Source of the DNA: Lathyrus oleraceus
Taxonomy: Eukaryota; Streptophyta; Magnoliopsida; Fabales; Fabaceae
Direction of reading: 5' to 3'
DNA: 64,000 nt
Assembly (NCBI RefSeq): GCF_024323335.1
Contig: NC_066579.1
Location: forward strand, 242,851,068-242,915,067
The notes under the pieces were generated by a model, which was given only the letters and a program-made list of their open reading frames with translations, was not told the DNA's origin and ran no database searches. How positions within the stretch are numbered: position 1 is the stretch's first letter; each line of letters opens with the position of its first letter. The translations under genes were made by a program, and so were the position numbers. Below, in pieces: positions 22,734 through 34,630 of this stretch.

Positions 22734-24127
22734 CCAGCAGATAGATGCTTTTTGATTGGCCATTCCTTGACTTGACCAGCATTGATTGTCCTACATACTT
22801 CATTGTCTGTGGCTTCTAACTCAACAACTTCTTTTGTTCCTCTCCCTAGGAACTTATTGATTATAGTTGGGGAGAACCTTACACACCTTCCTCTCACAAA
22901 TACCTTGCAAAATTCTTTGCTATTCTTATCAGAAATATCCTCAGGGATATTCACCACAAACTCCTTCGTCAGACCTTAAAAGCACTGGGGTAATGCACTA
23001 ACTGTCTTCAATAAACCTGCAGACTTGATCAACTTCATAACCTCCTTCACTTCCATAGCATCTTTCCCTAGTTCCCTCTCCACAGCAGCTCTCCTCTGGA
23101 TAAAAAATTTCCACTTGGTTGCACCATCTTCCAGATGGAAGGAAATGTTGTCCAAATGCACAGCTGCAACCTTAGCTGGAGACTTTCTAACAGTTTGCCT
23201 TTTGGAAGGAGAGATGTCTGGGACATCGTCTTCGACATCATCTTCAGAATCAGAGCTTTCTCTGACCTTTCTCTTCTTGACCTCTACTTTACTCCATGAC
23301 TTAGAAGAACCTACAGCAACAACCTTCTTAATAGTTCTGGCTGTCAACATCTCAGCCACAGACTTGCCTTTTGTGGTCTTCATTTTCTTTGCAACACTTG
23401 GTTTCAAGTGATGAACCAAGGTGTCATCTTCCTCTTCTGAACTCTCATCCTCCAAATCAATCACTTTCTCAGCAGTGTCATGCTTCTTAGATTGAGAAGC
23501 ATCTATAGGTTTCTTGCTAGGCATGGTTTTTCCTAGAGAACACGGTCCCTCAGCAGCAATGTCTTTCTCTGAACTAGATGACACGATCTGTATAATGCAT
23601 GTCATCCTTAGAAGGAGGGTTGTCAGAGTTGTTACCTTGATTTTCTCCTGTCGTGGAAGATGGACCAGGGGCGTCACCTGGGATCACAGAAAGAGGAATA
23701 ACCTCCAAAACGTCTTAATCCATAAACTCCATGGAGGGAGTCCTTGCTTTGTGAGTGGGTTTTGAACCAGAATATGAGGGATGTTGTGACATTTTGTTGA
23801 ACTTTTGAGAAACAATTTGTTGCCCTAGCAGAGTGGTCTGAAAAATTTGATGAAGATGGAAGTGGTTGTGTTGAGGTAGCGTGTGAAAATGGTATAGATG
23901 CTAGTTCCAATACTAGGTAATGATTAACCATAAATGGGGCACTTTCTTTTAAGTGGGCAGACAATATTTTTATTCCCTTTTCCACTCCAAATTAATTGTT
24001 ATAAATTCTCATGAATACAAATCCCCAATTTCCCTCTTAAACATTCAAATTGATTAGCATCCAAAGCCTTTGTAAATATGCCAGCTAATTGCATTTCAGA
24101 AGTAACATGCTCCAGTGCTATGATTTT

Positions 24128-24910
24128 CTATTCCACAAGTTCTCTAATGAAGTGATGACGAATATCAATGTGCTTTGTCCTGTTGTGCTGAATAGGATTT
24201 TTGAAAATTTTTATAGCACTCAGATTGTCATAGTACAATGTCATGACATCTTGTGTGACATTGTATTCAGTCAACATTTGTTTCATCCAAACCAGTTGAG
24301 AACAACTACTCCCATCTGCTATGTATTCAGCTTCAGTAGTGGATAGGGACACACAATTTTATTTCTTGCTAAACCATGATATCAAGTTGTTCCCCAAGAA
24401 GAAACATCCACCTGATGTGGTTTTCCTATCATCAACACTTCCAGCCCAATCAGCGTCACAGTAACCAGTCAGCATAGATCCAGATCCATGAGTATATAAC
24501 ATCCCATAGTCACTGGTGCCATTGACATATTTCAGTGTTCTTTTTACTTGGTTTATGTGACTGGGTTTTGGTTCAACTTGATATCTAGCACAAACACCTA
24601 CAGCAAATGCAATGTCGGGTCTGCTTACTGTGAGATATAGCAGACTTCCTATCATGCTTCTGTATAGACTTTGATCTACACTAACACCACTTTCATCTTT
24701 GGAGACTTTCTAATATGTAGGAGCAGGTGTCCTTTTATGACTTGCATTCTCCATGCCAAACTTCTTAACAATGTTCTTGGCATATTTTCTTTGAGATAGA
24801 AAGATAGAATCTTCCATCTGCTTGACTTGTAGCCCAAGTAAGTAGGTCAGCTCTCCAACAAGACTCATCTCAAACTCAGACTGCATTTGTCTAACAAAAT
24901 GTTCGACCAT
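24128..24910 (-). pseudogene. SIRE-1 RT C-terminus and RNase H
   Basis: Continuation of the copia pol in three open pieces. 24,710-24,910 has the thumb-like FGMENASHKRTP region; 24,359-24,655 has the SRPDIAFAVGVCARY block and the RNase H start GYCDADWAG; 24,128-24,352 has SLSTTEAEYIA and TKHIDIRHHFIRE. Stops at about 24,710 and 24,357 separate them. RNase H would remove RNA from the RNA-DNA hybrid during reverse transcription. The catalytic acidic residues in CDADW and TEAEY remain, but the frame is interrupted. Confidence 0.88.
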
Positions 24911-25303
24911 CTATTCTGACATCCCACCAAACACAATATCATTTACATATATTTGTGCGACCATGAGTTTTCCTCCTTCATTCTTCACAAATAGGGTCTT
25001 GTCAATACCTCCTTTCATGTATCCATTGTTAGTGAGGAACACTGTGAGTCTCTCATACCAAGCCCTAGGAGCTTGCTTCAAACCATGGAGGGCTTTCTTC
25101 AATTTGTACACATGCTTTGGAAGATTTGGATCTGTGAATCCTTTAGGTTGTTCAACATATACTTCCTCATTTAAGTAGCCATTCAAGAAGGCGCTTTTTA
25201 CATCCATTTGGAATAGTTTGAACTTCAGAATACATGCCACTCCAAGCAATAGTCTAATGGACTCAAGACAGGCTACAGGAGCAAATGTCTCATCAAAATC
25301 CAC
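24911..25303 (-). pseudogene. SIRE-1 reverse transcriptase core
   Basis: A 130-codon open stretch with the copia RT blocks: FAPVACLESIRLLL, QMDVKSAFLNG (motif A Asp), LKQAPRAWYERL and IYVNDIVFGG. The last is the catalytic Y-V-D-D box, here Y-V-N-D, so one metal-binding Asp is changed (near 24,950). SIRE-2 keeps YVDD at the same place. A stop follows the box, and another (TAA in place of a sense codon, near 25,314) separates it from the integrase side. The enzyme cannot be active as it stands. Confidence 0.9.
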
Positions 25304-25312
25304 TCCTTCGAC

Positions 25313-26143
25313 TTAGGTATATCCTTGTGCTACTAATCTTGCTTTATTTTTAGTAACCACCCCTTGTTCATCAAACTTATTCTTATACACCCATTTTGTA
25401 CCTATGACATTTATTCCTTCAGGTCTAGGAACCAGTTCCCACACTTCACTCCTCTTGAATTGACCTAACTCCTCCTGCATGGCATTGATCCAGAACTCAT
25501 CAGTCAAGGCTTCCTTGACATTCCTAGGCTCAATCTTAGACACAAAGCAGCCATGTGAGATCACTTCCCTTGATCTAGTTGTGACCCCTTTATTTGGATC
25601 TCCTATAATGAGATCTTTGGGATGATCCTTCTGAACTCTGATGGAGGGTCCCTTGTAGATTTGGTCATCTTCAGGTTCAGCTTGAGGAGGTTCACTCTCC
25701 TTATTTTTGTCTGAGAAATCTGCTGGGGGATCATTCAGAGATGTCTCAACATCGTCTGTGAAATCAGTCTGTTGGTCATCAACCACAACATTGATAGATT
25801 CCATCATCACTTTAGTTTTGGAATTGAAGACTCTATATGCTCTGTTGTTTGTTGAGTAGCCCATAAATATTCCTTCATCACTTTTGGGATCCATCTTCCT
25901 TCTTTGTTCACGATCAATCAAGATATAACATTTACTACCAAACACATGGAAGTATTTGACTGTAGGTATTCTTCCTTTCCAGACTTCATATAAAGTTGTA
26001 GGAGTCCCTTTCTTCAAGGTCACTCTGTTGTGAACATAGCAGGCTGTGTTCATGGCTTCAGCCCAAAAATGGTAGGGCAATTTCTTAGCATGAATCATGG
26101 CTCTGGCTAATTCTTGAAGGGTTCTATTTTTCCTTTCCACCAC
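25313..26143 (-). pseudogene. SIRE-1 integrase C-terminal half and RT N-terminus
   Basis: A 276-codon open stretch. It begins VERKNRTLQELARAM, the integrase region with the catalytic Glu of D,D,E. Next come AEAMNTACYVHNRV, FHVFGSKCYIL, GIFMGYSTNNRAYRVFN and an acidic linker. It ends in the RT entry block WVYKNKFDEQG...NKARLVAQGYT, all standard copia order. A stop at about 26,145 separates it from the N-terminal integrase. Confidence 0.9.
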
Positions 26144-26275
26144 ACCATTTTGCTGGGGAGTAATGGGAGATGAAAACTCATGATGAATTCCTTCTGAAGA
26201 ACAAAATTCATCAAACTTGATGTTCTCAAATTCCTTCCCATGATCACTTCTAATTTTGATAACTGGACTTTCTTT

Positions 26276-27157
26276 CTATCTTTGAAGTTTTAGACAAAGC
26301 TCTTTGAAGACTTCAAACACATCAGATTTTTCTCTTATAAAATTGATCCAGGTGTATCTGGAGAAGTCATCCACCACTACATAAGCATACTTCTTCCCAC
26401 CAAGGCTTTCTACCTGCATGGGTCCCATCAAATCCATATGGAGGAGTTCCAGAACTTTGGAAGCGGTGTCATGTCTGAGCTTCTGGGGTGACATCCTTGT
26501 CTGTTTTCCAATTTGACATTCCCCACAGACTTTTCCTTCATCAATCTTCAAGTTGGGAATTCCTCTAACAGCTTCCACAGATATAATCCTCTTCATACCT
26601 TTAAGATACAGATGGCCCAATCTTTGATGCCATATCTTTACTTCTTCTTCTTTGGCTAAAGTACACATTGAAGAATAACCAATTTCTTGAGAACTCCACA
26701 TGTAACAGTTGTCTTTAGACCTGACTCCTTTCATGATCACTTCACTTTCTTTGTTAGTAATCAGACATTCAGTTTTAGTGAAGTTTACATTTAAACCTTG
26801 GTCACACAGTTGACTGATGCTTATTAGATTTGTAGTCAATCCCTTAACAAGTAGGACATTGTCAAGGTCAGGAACTCCATGGAAATCAAGCTTACCAATC
26901 CCCTTGATTTCACCATTTGCTCCATCACCAAAGGTTACATAGCTTGTGGCATGAGGATGAAGGCCAGTTAGCAGGTTTTTGTTTCCAGTCATGTGTTTGG
27001 AGCACCCACTGTCAAAATACCAATCCTCTTTTGCTGAAATTCTGAAGGAAGTGTGAGCTATTAGACTTGTAACATTAGTCCTAGGAACCCATTGCTTTTT
27101 GTTAACAGGCCTGTGATGTTTGGGTCTAGGTTGATGATGAGCATGACTAGGATAACC
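26276..27157 (-). pseudogene. SIRE-1 protease and integrase N-terminal half
   Basis: Upstream of the open frame 26,276-26,992 the minus strand still reads the protease active site FDSGCSKHMTGN (Asp-Ser-Gly, near 27,010). Then come the GAG-pre-integrase zinc site, with HQRLGHLYLKG and CGECQIGKQ, and the start of the integrase core, LLHMDLMGPMQVESLGG and YVVVDDFSRYTW. A stop lies at 26,276 (TAG after LKLQR). A nonsense change near 27,158 separates this part from gag. Confidence 0.88.
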
Positions 27158-28678
27158 TTACAGCTTATAGCAGAAAGGCTTTATGTGGCCAAATTTTCCA
27201 TAGTAATGACATCTCCATTTTTGGTGTTTCCCTTTCTGTTGTCTTCCTTTATGATTTTGTGACATCTCAGGTTTGTTATCAATATGGTTGCACTTAGGTT
27301 TGGATTTAGGTTTGCCACCAGTGTAACTGCACTCAACCTTAGATTCATTGAACCCAATGCAAAATTTGTTTCCTGTTATTTGTCCAGTTTGGAGAATTTT
27401 GTCTAAGGTGTCAGATCCATTGTTTAGCATTCTTACATAAATTGTCATCTCATCCAGTTTAGAATTCAAGAATACAACTTCAGTCTTCAACTTGGAGATG
27501 GTTTCCACATGTTCTGCCTTCTCATTCTCCAGCTGTGTTATCACTTTCTTTTGGCTTTCAACTTGTTGACACACGTCTGCACTTCTGTGACACAACTTTC
27601 TGTAGGTCATGGCCAACTCTTCAAAGGTTACTTCATCATCACTTGAGTCTTCATCAGAACCCCATCTTCCAGTCAAGGCAGTCACAAGATTTGCAGACTC
27701 TTCTGTTTCACTTTCATAAGACCAAGTGGCAGCAAGACTTCTCTTCTGTTTCTTGAGGTAGGTTCCATACTCAGTTCTAATGTGTCCATACCCATCTTTG
27801 GGCCTTTCATCTGACCTTGTTCTTCTTCCAGCATTGTTGGATTTACTGATGTCAGATGAGATGTTCTTGACATTAGCCTTAGATCTTACATCCATCTTTT
27901 TCAGAAGTCTGTTGAACTGTCTTCCCAGCATTGCTACATCATTTTCCAGATCTTCATCAATATCTTGTCCACATTCCTCCTCTTCCTCCTCAGTGTTTGA
28001 CATGAATTCCATGCTTTTGGCTTTCTTTTCAGATCCATCACACATTCCCATCTCAAATGTTTGGAGGGATCCAGTTAGCTTATCAACTCTCATATTGGAG
28101 ATGTCTTGAGACTCTTCTATGGTTGTCACCTTTTTAGCAAATCTTTTAGGGAGTGGCCTGAGTATTTTCCTTACTAATTTTTCATCTGACATCTTTTCTC
28201 CCAAGGCTCCTGAGGCATTAGCAATTTCAAGGATATTCATATGAAATTCATGAATATTTTCATTTTCTTTCATCCTTAAATTTTCAAACTTGGTAGTGAG
28301 CAGCTGCAGTCTAGACATCTTCACTCTAGAGGTGCCTTCATGAGTAGTTTTGAGAATGCTCCAAGCATCTTTAGCCACCTCACATTTGTTTACCAATCTG
28401 AAGATATTCTTGTCTACTCCATTGAATATAGCATTCAACGCTCTAGAATTTCCAAGGGCTAGATCATCCTCCTCCTTGATCCATTGTTCTTCGGGCTTCT
28501 TATCAGTTGTAGCTTCTCCTTCCTTAGTTACTACTGGATGTTCCCAGCCTGTCAACACTGCCTTCCAAGCCTTATTATCCAGAGATTTTAGGAAGGCTAC
28601 CATTCGAGGTTTCCAGTAGTCATAGTTGGATCCATCCAAAATAGGTGGCCTGTGAACAGATCCTCCATCTCTCACCAT
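27158..28678 (-). pseudogene. SIRE-1 gag
   Basis: A 506-codon open frame from ATG at 28,678. The N-terminal copia gag core runs from PPILDGSNYDYWKPRM through EQWIKEEDDLALGNSRALNAIFNGV, the LTTKFENLRMKENENIHEF block and LRPLPKRF. A long coiled-coil-like stretch follows (about residues 350-420), then a CCHC zinc knuckle. Both knuckles are damaged: the first is largely deleted (39 bp missing against SIRE-2 near 27,800), and the second reads CHYYGKFGHIKPFC with Tyr for the second Cys. A stop right after CYKL replaces a Tyr codon seen in SIRE-2. It builds the virus-like particle in intact elements. Confidence 0.88.
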
Positions 28679-28731
28679 AGTACCAGAAAGTATTGTCCCT
28701 AGATCTCACCCAGAACCAGAGAAGGATGTCT

Positions 28732-28743
28732 GCTCTAATACCA
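28732..28743 (-). other. SIRE-1 primer-binding site
   Basis: Minus strand TGGTATTAGAGC, two bases from the 5' LTR end. It matches the initiator tRNA-Met site TGGTATCAGAGC with one mismatch; SIRE-2 has the perfect form. Confidence 0.9.
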
Positions 28744-28745
28744 AT

Positions 28746-29693
28746 TGAAATTCTGGTATCAGATATGAGATGTCACGACACTAATATCTGAACAATTCAA
28801 ACAGGATAAAAGATAAAGAACTGTAATGCAAGAGACACAAGCAATTGTTAACCCAGTTCGGTGCAAACTCACCTACGTCTGGGGGATACCAAGCCAGGAA
28901 GGAAATCCACTAAAATAGAATCAGTTCAAAGACTCTCAGTAAACAACAATAGTTACAGTCTTTTTCACCTAATCTCTACCCGTGTGACTTCTACCTAAGA
29001 ACTCTTAGGTATGAGATCCCACTCACTCCCCCTCAATCACACCAGTGATATTAAACAAGAATTACAATGAAAAGAAGACACTCTTCAAAGACATGCACTT
29101 GATCTTACTTAGCAGCTTCAATCAAGTATACACACACTCATGCTTAAAAGCTTAGAGTGACAAATTAAAACTCAAAAATCAGACCAATTCAATCATCTAT
29201 GGATAAATTGAATGGCTTACAAGTCACACGACCACACAAGACTAAAACCCTTATTCTCTCTCAATATTTCGTTCTGTATTTCTTGTGTATTAAATTAGGT
29301 TTTCCATGTCCTTTTTATAGAAGCAATTGGCTGGGCTTGTACATCATAAACCCCTAAAACTATTTTCCATTCATATCTTCTCATGACAATTGATTAGATC
29401 TCTTTGGAAAATAAGTTAATCGCGTTGTAATTACTGATTGATAGCGTGTTCAATTAACTCATCAATTATACACAGATTGCCATTAAAAACACAATCACAT
29501 AATACATAACATTCAAACTGAATGTTCTGTATACAAATGTCATGACATCGGGTCTGACATCCTGGAACAATCCTGCATAATTATATTTTAAACATCCAGT
29601 AGGTACAAGATATCTTATGTTAAGACATCACATGTGACATCTCGTGAACACTCTTAGTTTTACTAAAATTGCTGCCAACACCTAGAACCAACA
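28746..29693 (-). repeat. SIRE-1 5' LTR (948 bp)
   Basis: TG...CA termini. TATAAAAA at 29,312-29,319 on the minus strand is the likely promoter TATA box, about 375 bases inside the LTR, driving leftward transcription. Confidence 0.93.
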
Positions 29694-29698
29694 ATCCA

Positions 29699-31110
29699 TA
29701 TAATCAATTGGGGAGGAAACTGAAATAATAATCATCCACGAGGAAATATCTCAGTGGGGAAAGGAGAAAGGTTAAAGTCTTTCTGCTTAAGGGGATGACG
29801 CTCTATATTTGAAAAGAGGACAAACTCACTAAACTCGTATGGGGGTAAAGTACCACCATAATAGAGAATAAGAATCGCAAGAATGAGTCAACAAGTGATA
29901 TGATGCAATCATGAAATTATATGAATGTATGTGTATATGTATATGTATATATCATGATTATGCTGACAAAACGATTGCAAAGGATACAAGGGTGTCGTAG
30001 ATTTGAATCATCGATACAATTCTCGGTCAATCCAAAAAAGAGGGAAAGAACTGCTGGAGGAAAGAAAGATCAACATCCCAAAGGCTCAAACCTAGCCGGG
30101 GAAAGAGGCGATCTGCTGAGGAAAACTGTTATCGAGCCTGCGGGGAATTTTAGGTCAACAACATAACAATTGGGAGACAACCATGCAGAGGATAAACACA
30201 AATAGCTGCTCAAAAACCAGGAGGAAACTCTGACTGGGAGCAAGTCTGATGGTGATTGGTGAGGAAGCCAAAGTTCTCTTGAAATCACGCAAATTGCCGT
30301 AACGAAATGTCCGCACTCAGCTGGGGAACAAATATTCCGCTGGGGATTAACCAACCAACTCGGCTGACTACTTTACTGGGGGAATAACGAACAATCAATC
30401 GTCTGGTGAAATCAACAAACACCGAGTACTGAACAATGTTGTCGAGGAGGAAAGAGAAATTGCGCCTACTGCTTGGGGAAAACCAATACTGCTCCACACT
30501 TAGGGCTTACTGCTTTCGAACCACTATTGATATTCCTTTTAAATGAGATCGATTGCCTAAAATTCATGCTTTTATATGTTTGAGAAAACATGTTTTGATT
30601 AAAACTTTAATTTTCAAAAATGATCATAAGAAAATTTTAAACTATTTGGCTGAAATAAATAAGAGTAGAAACAATTGGATAAAAGCTCCACTTTATTTAA
30701 TAGAATGGTAGTCTGTAAATGACAACACTCCATAGATATTTACAAGGTTGAAAATGGTAATTTACATGGAAAAGGGTTATATTGAATACAAATGACCACT
30801 AATCCTCCCACCAACTCTTGATGTCCATTGTGCTTTTGGCCGTTACTGGGGATGATGGATCACCGTCGACCGTTGTGCTCAACAAAGTTTTTCAAATATG
30901 AAGATCAGCAGGATGCAGTTACTTTCCATAATCCCTAATTTTGCATAAATTACCCCAAGATGGGGTACTCAATTTATCGAGATAATTCTTTTCTGTTTTA
31001 TGTCTCTAAGTTTTGCCTGGATCGCCCCTTCATGTTTTCAATCCACCGAGACGCTCATTTTTGCCTAAGTCGCCCTTTCGGGTTTTCAACTTAGCGAGTT
31101 GTTCTTTTCT
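29699..31110 (-). other. Ogre 3' untranslated region, right part
   Basis: It continues the Ogre UTR interrupted at 15,037. No gene: the frames at 29,921-30,166 and 30,070-30,497 have no recognisable domain and overlap on opposite strands. A short (TATATG)n tract lies near 29,923-29,950. The same UTR recurs at 53,489-54,770. Confidence 0.75.
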
Positions 31111-31112
31111 TT

Positions 31113-32016
31113 TTAGGCGAAGTATTTCTTGACTACATCTGCGTTCACAAGACGAGTGAACTCTTCACTATCCATAGTTTTAAGAATCAAAGCACCGCAT
31201 GATAAGGCTCTCTTAACAACATATGGGCCTTCATAATTAGGAGTCCATTTGCCCCTAGAATCTTGCTTGAAAGATAGGATCTTCTTGAGCACAAGGTCAC
31301 CTTCTCTAAACACACGTGGTCTGACCTTCTTATCAAAAGCTTTCTTCATTCTCTGCTGATATAACTGACCATGAAACATGGCAGTTAACCTTTTCTCTTC
31401 TATCAAATTCAGCTGATCAAACCTGGTCTGACACCATTCAACCTCAATTAGCTTGGCTTCCATGAGCACACGCAATGAAGGGATCTCCACCTCTACAGGG
31501 AGCATTGCTTCCATGCCATGTACAAGTGAGAAAGGGGTTGCCCCTGTTGAAATGGGGATGGATGTATGATACCCGTGCAAAGCAAATTGGAGCATCTCAT
31601 GCCAATCCTTATACGTCACAACCATCTTCTGAATAATCTTTTTGATGTTCTTGTTTGCAGCTTTAACAGCCCCATTCATCTTGGGTCTTTAGGGAGAAGA
31701 ATTATGATGCGCAATCTTGAAGTTTTACTAAGAGCTTCCACCATGTTATTATTCAAGTTTGATCCATTATCAATAATGATCTTGCTTGGCACACCATAAC
31801 GGCATATAATCTTATTCTTGATAAACCTTACAACAACTTTCTTGGTTACATTCGCATACCATTCCGCTTCAACCCATTTTATGAAGTAATCAATTGCCAC
31901 CAAAATGAAACTATGTCCGTTTGAAGCTTTCGGCTCAATCATGCCAATCATATCAATTCCCCACTTGGAGAAGGGCCATGGGGAGGAAATGACGTTCAAC
32001 AGTGTCGGAGGAACAT
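31113..32016 (-). pseudogene. Ogre A integrase core and C-terminal domain
   Basis: Two minus-strand pieces, 31,676-31,999 and 31,113-31,679. The first has WGIDMIGMIEPKASNGHSFI (first catalytic Asp), AIDYFIKWVEA and YGVPSKIIIDNGSN (second Asp). The second begins MNGAVKAANKNIKKI, where the third catalytic residue, normally Glu, is Lys; fragment B keeps Glu. It ends with FREGDLVLKKI...KWTPNYEGPYVVKRAL, the GPY/F region, and RLVNADVVKKYFA. A stop near 31,680 splits it. It is not functional. Confidence 0.88.
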
Positions 32017-32020
32017 GAAT

Positions 32021-32881
32021 CTAATCTACATATATTTTACACTTGTGGCATTTCTTCACAAACTTGCAACAGTCAGATTCCATTGTTAGCCAATAGTAAC
32101 CTGCTCGCAACATTTTCTTCGCCATTGCATGTCCATTGGAATGAGTACCAAAGGAACCTTTATGGACTTTAGTCATCAATAGGTTTGCTTCGTGTATATC
32201 CATGCATCTGAGCAAAACCATATCGAAGTTTCTCTTGTACAACACATCACCATTCAGGTAGAAATTGTCGGCTAATCTTCTCAAAGTCTTCTTATCTTTC
32301 AAAGATGCCCCGGACAGGTAAATCTGACTTTGGAGGAAAAACTTGATGTCATAATACCATGGCTTCTCGTCTTTGACCTCTTCAACAGCAAACACATGAG
32401 TTGGCCTATCAAGACGCATCATAGTCAAATTGGGAACCTCGTTCCAATACTTCACTACAATCATTGACGCCAACGTTGCAAGAGCATCTGCCATCCGGTT
32501 TTCATCTCGAGGGATATGATGAAACTCAACCTTTATAAAGAAAGATGAAATCCTCCTCGCGTAATCTCAATATGGTATCAAACCGGGTTGATTCGTCTCC
32601 CATTCACCTTGGATTTTATTCACAACCAAAGTTGAATCTCCAAAGACATCTAAATGCTAGATTCTGAGATCAATGGCCTCTTCAAGCCCCATAATGCAAG
32701 CTTTATATTCTGCCATATTGTTTGTACACTTGAAAGTCAATCTAGTTGTAAACGGAAAATGTGTGCCTTGAGGAGTCGTGATTACTGCCCCAATGCCATT
32801 ACCATACTGATTAACAGCTCCATCAAATACCATGCCCCAACGGGAACCAGGCTCTGGCCCTTCTTCAAGCAATGGTTAATC
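32021..32881 (-). pseudogene. Ogre A archaeal-type RNase H and integrase zinc-binding domain
   Basis: 32,657-32,872 carries the second RNase H typical of the Tat lineage: MVFDGAVNQYGNGIGAV with its catalytic Asp, then FKCTNNMAEYKACIMGLEEA. After stops, 32,021-32,494 has ADALATLASM, then a linker and the HHCC zinc site (THSNGHAMAKKML ... CCKFVKKCHKC). The sequence is cut at 32,881 by the SIRE-2 insertion and resumes at 41,679. Confidence 0.85.
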
Positions 32882-32886
32882 ACAAT

Positions 32887-33795
32887 TGAAATTCTGGTAT
32901 CAGATATGAGATGTCGAAGGTAATGTTACGACACTAATATCTGAACAATACAAATACGATAAAGATAAAGAACAGTAATGCAAGAGACACAAGCAATTGT
33001 TAACCCAGCTCGGTGCAAACTCACCTATGTCTGGGGGCTACCAAGCCAGGAAGGAAATCCACTAAAATAGAATCAGTTCAAAGACTCTCAGTAAACTACA
33101 CAAGTTATAGTCTTTTTCACCTAATCTCTACCCGTGTGACTTCTACCTAAGAACTCTTAGATATGAGATCCCACTCACTCCCTCTCAATCACACTAGTGA
33201 TATTAAATAAGAATTACACTGAAAAGAAGACACTCTTCAAAGACACACACTTGATCTTACTTAGCAGCTTCAATCAAGTAGACACACACTCATGCTTAAA
33301 AGCTTAGAGTGACAAATTACAACTCAAAAATCAGACCAATTCAATCATCTATGGATGAATTGAATGGTTTACAAGTCACATTTCTTGCGTATCAAATCAG
33401 GTTTTCCATGTCCTTTTTATAGAAGCTTTTGGCTGGGCTTGGAAATCATAAAACCCTAAAACTATTTTCCATTCATATCTTCTCATGACAGTTGATTAGA
33501 TCTCTTTGGAAAATAAGTTAATCACGTTGTAATTACTGATTGATAGCGTGTTCAATCAACTCATCAGTCATACACAGATTGCCATAAAAGACGCAATCAG
33601 ATAATACATAACATTCAGATTGAATGTTCTGTATATAGATGTCATGACATCGGGTCTGACATCCTACAACAATCCTGCATAATTATATTTTAAACATCCA
33701 GCAGGTACAAGATATCTTATGTTAAGACATCACATGTGACATCTTGTGAACACTCTTGGTTTTACCAAAATTGCTGCCAACACCTAGAACTAACA
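32887..33795 (-). repeat. SIRE-2 3' LTR (909 bp)
   Basis: TG...CA termini. Against the other three copies it lacks about 50 bp near 33,380 (the block containing CGACCACACAAGACTAAAAC), which explains its shorter length. Confidence 0.92.
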
Positions 33796-34630
33796 AACTC
33801 CCCCTTTGGCAAAGTTTGGCTAAAACATATATCAGTCCATTTGTTCACAAGAATAAAACACATCAGCAGTTAAACAACATAACAGCAGTTAAACAGCAGC
33901 AGAAGCAAACACAATTACTAGCTACAATAGCAACTAGTAATACGCATCTAAAAAGACATGGGTACTTCTTCTCCCCCTAAGTCTGTTCAATACAGACATC
34001 TCCTTCAACACCTGTAACATTCAGAGTTACCCTTTGACATCTCCTTCAACATCACCTGTGCAACACAAAACATGCACAGAACATCAGACATCTCCTCCAA
34101 CATCACTTGTGCAACACAGAACATGCACAGAACATCAGACATCTCCTCCAACAACACAGAACAGAACATCATTATGTTCAACATCAGACATCTCCTTCAA
34201 CATCAGTTGTTCATCTGTTTAGCCTAGCTAGCTACATCAGCACATAATAACTGCAGTTCTCCACATCTCCACATCTTAACTGCAGCTCTCCACATAATAA
34301 CTTCTTCCCCTTTTTAGTCAAAATAGACCAAAGTGACCAATTAGACAAAATAAATGTCAATCAGTCCAGGAGAGAATGTCACAAAGGATGTTATAACATA
34401 TAAAATGTTAAAACACAATGTCAGGAGATACAAAACCAAAATTGTACACAGCTGCATTAGTTGAGATAATCAGAAATCCAGGGAACTCATAAAGAGCCCA
34501 AATATTACATCATGGCATCAAAAAGGACTGCCAAAAATTACAAATATCAAACAGAAAAACAACAGATCACCCAAGCATCCAAAACAGCATCCAAATAACA
34601 CATCATTAACAGGGGGATCATCACTACAAC
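33796..34630 (-). repeat. SIRE-2 polypurine tract and untranslated region with short repeats
   Basis: CCAAAGGGGGAGTT (33,796-33,809, minus strand) borders the LTR. Further right, a unit of about 50 bp with ACATGCACAGAACATCAGAC and ACATCTCCTCCAACA is repeated at 34,071-34,170, extending the simpler form seen in SIRE-1. The frame at 34,034-34,222 is a translation of this repeat. The remainder is non-coding. Confidence 0.8.

Larger units (their letters stand above)
16755..23985 (-). pseudogene. SIRE-1 env-like ORF, split by the CACTA insertion
   Basis: The ORF downstream of pol in SIRE-type elements. It has no known enzyme activity; an envelope role has been proposed for the family but is unproven. 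Its pieces lie at 22,734-23,985 (N-terminal and central) and 16,755-17,385 (C-terminal). The N-terminal part is Ser/Thr-rich with acidic and Lys-rich stretches such as EDESSEEEDD. The centre contains FVRGRCVRFSPTIINKFLGRG and NWVPTNHISTISNVLGRIIY, typical of the 'putative plant transposon protein' domain found in these ORFs. The C-terminus has a probable coiled coil (LKETCKELEIGIRVAKARKE). Against SIRE-2 it has lost about 130 bp near 23,576. Stops near 22,977 and others also break it. Confidence 0.8.
15043..29693 (-). mobile_element. SIRE/Maximus-type Ty1-copia element 1 (SIRE-1)
   Basis: A complete minus-strand element of 14,651 bp, of which 5,348 bp is a nested CACTA transposon. Its LTRs (15,043-16,002 and 28,746-29,693) have TG...CA ends. 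The 5-bp target duplication is perfect: ATCCA at 15,038-15,042 and 29,694-29,698. A tRNA-iMet primer-binding site and a polypurine tract are present. Order on the minus strand: gag, protease, integrase, RT, RNase H, env-like ORF. The env-like ORF after pol and LTRs near 1 kb fit the SIRE lineage. Stops, frameshifts and active-site changes make it defective. By a rough hand count the LTRs differ by about 4 percent. Confidence 0.93.

Noticed and set aside
22170..22744. Frames with recurring APSKV/ALSK-type peptides on both strands
   Set aside because: They are translations of the CACTA subterminal hairpin repeats.
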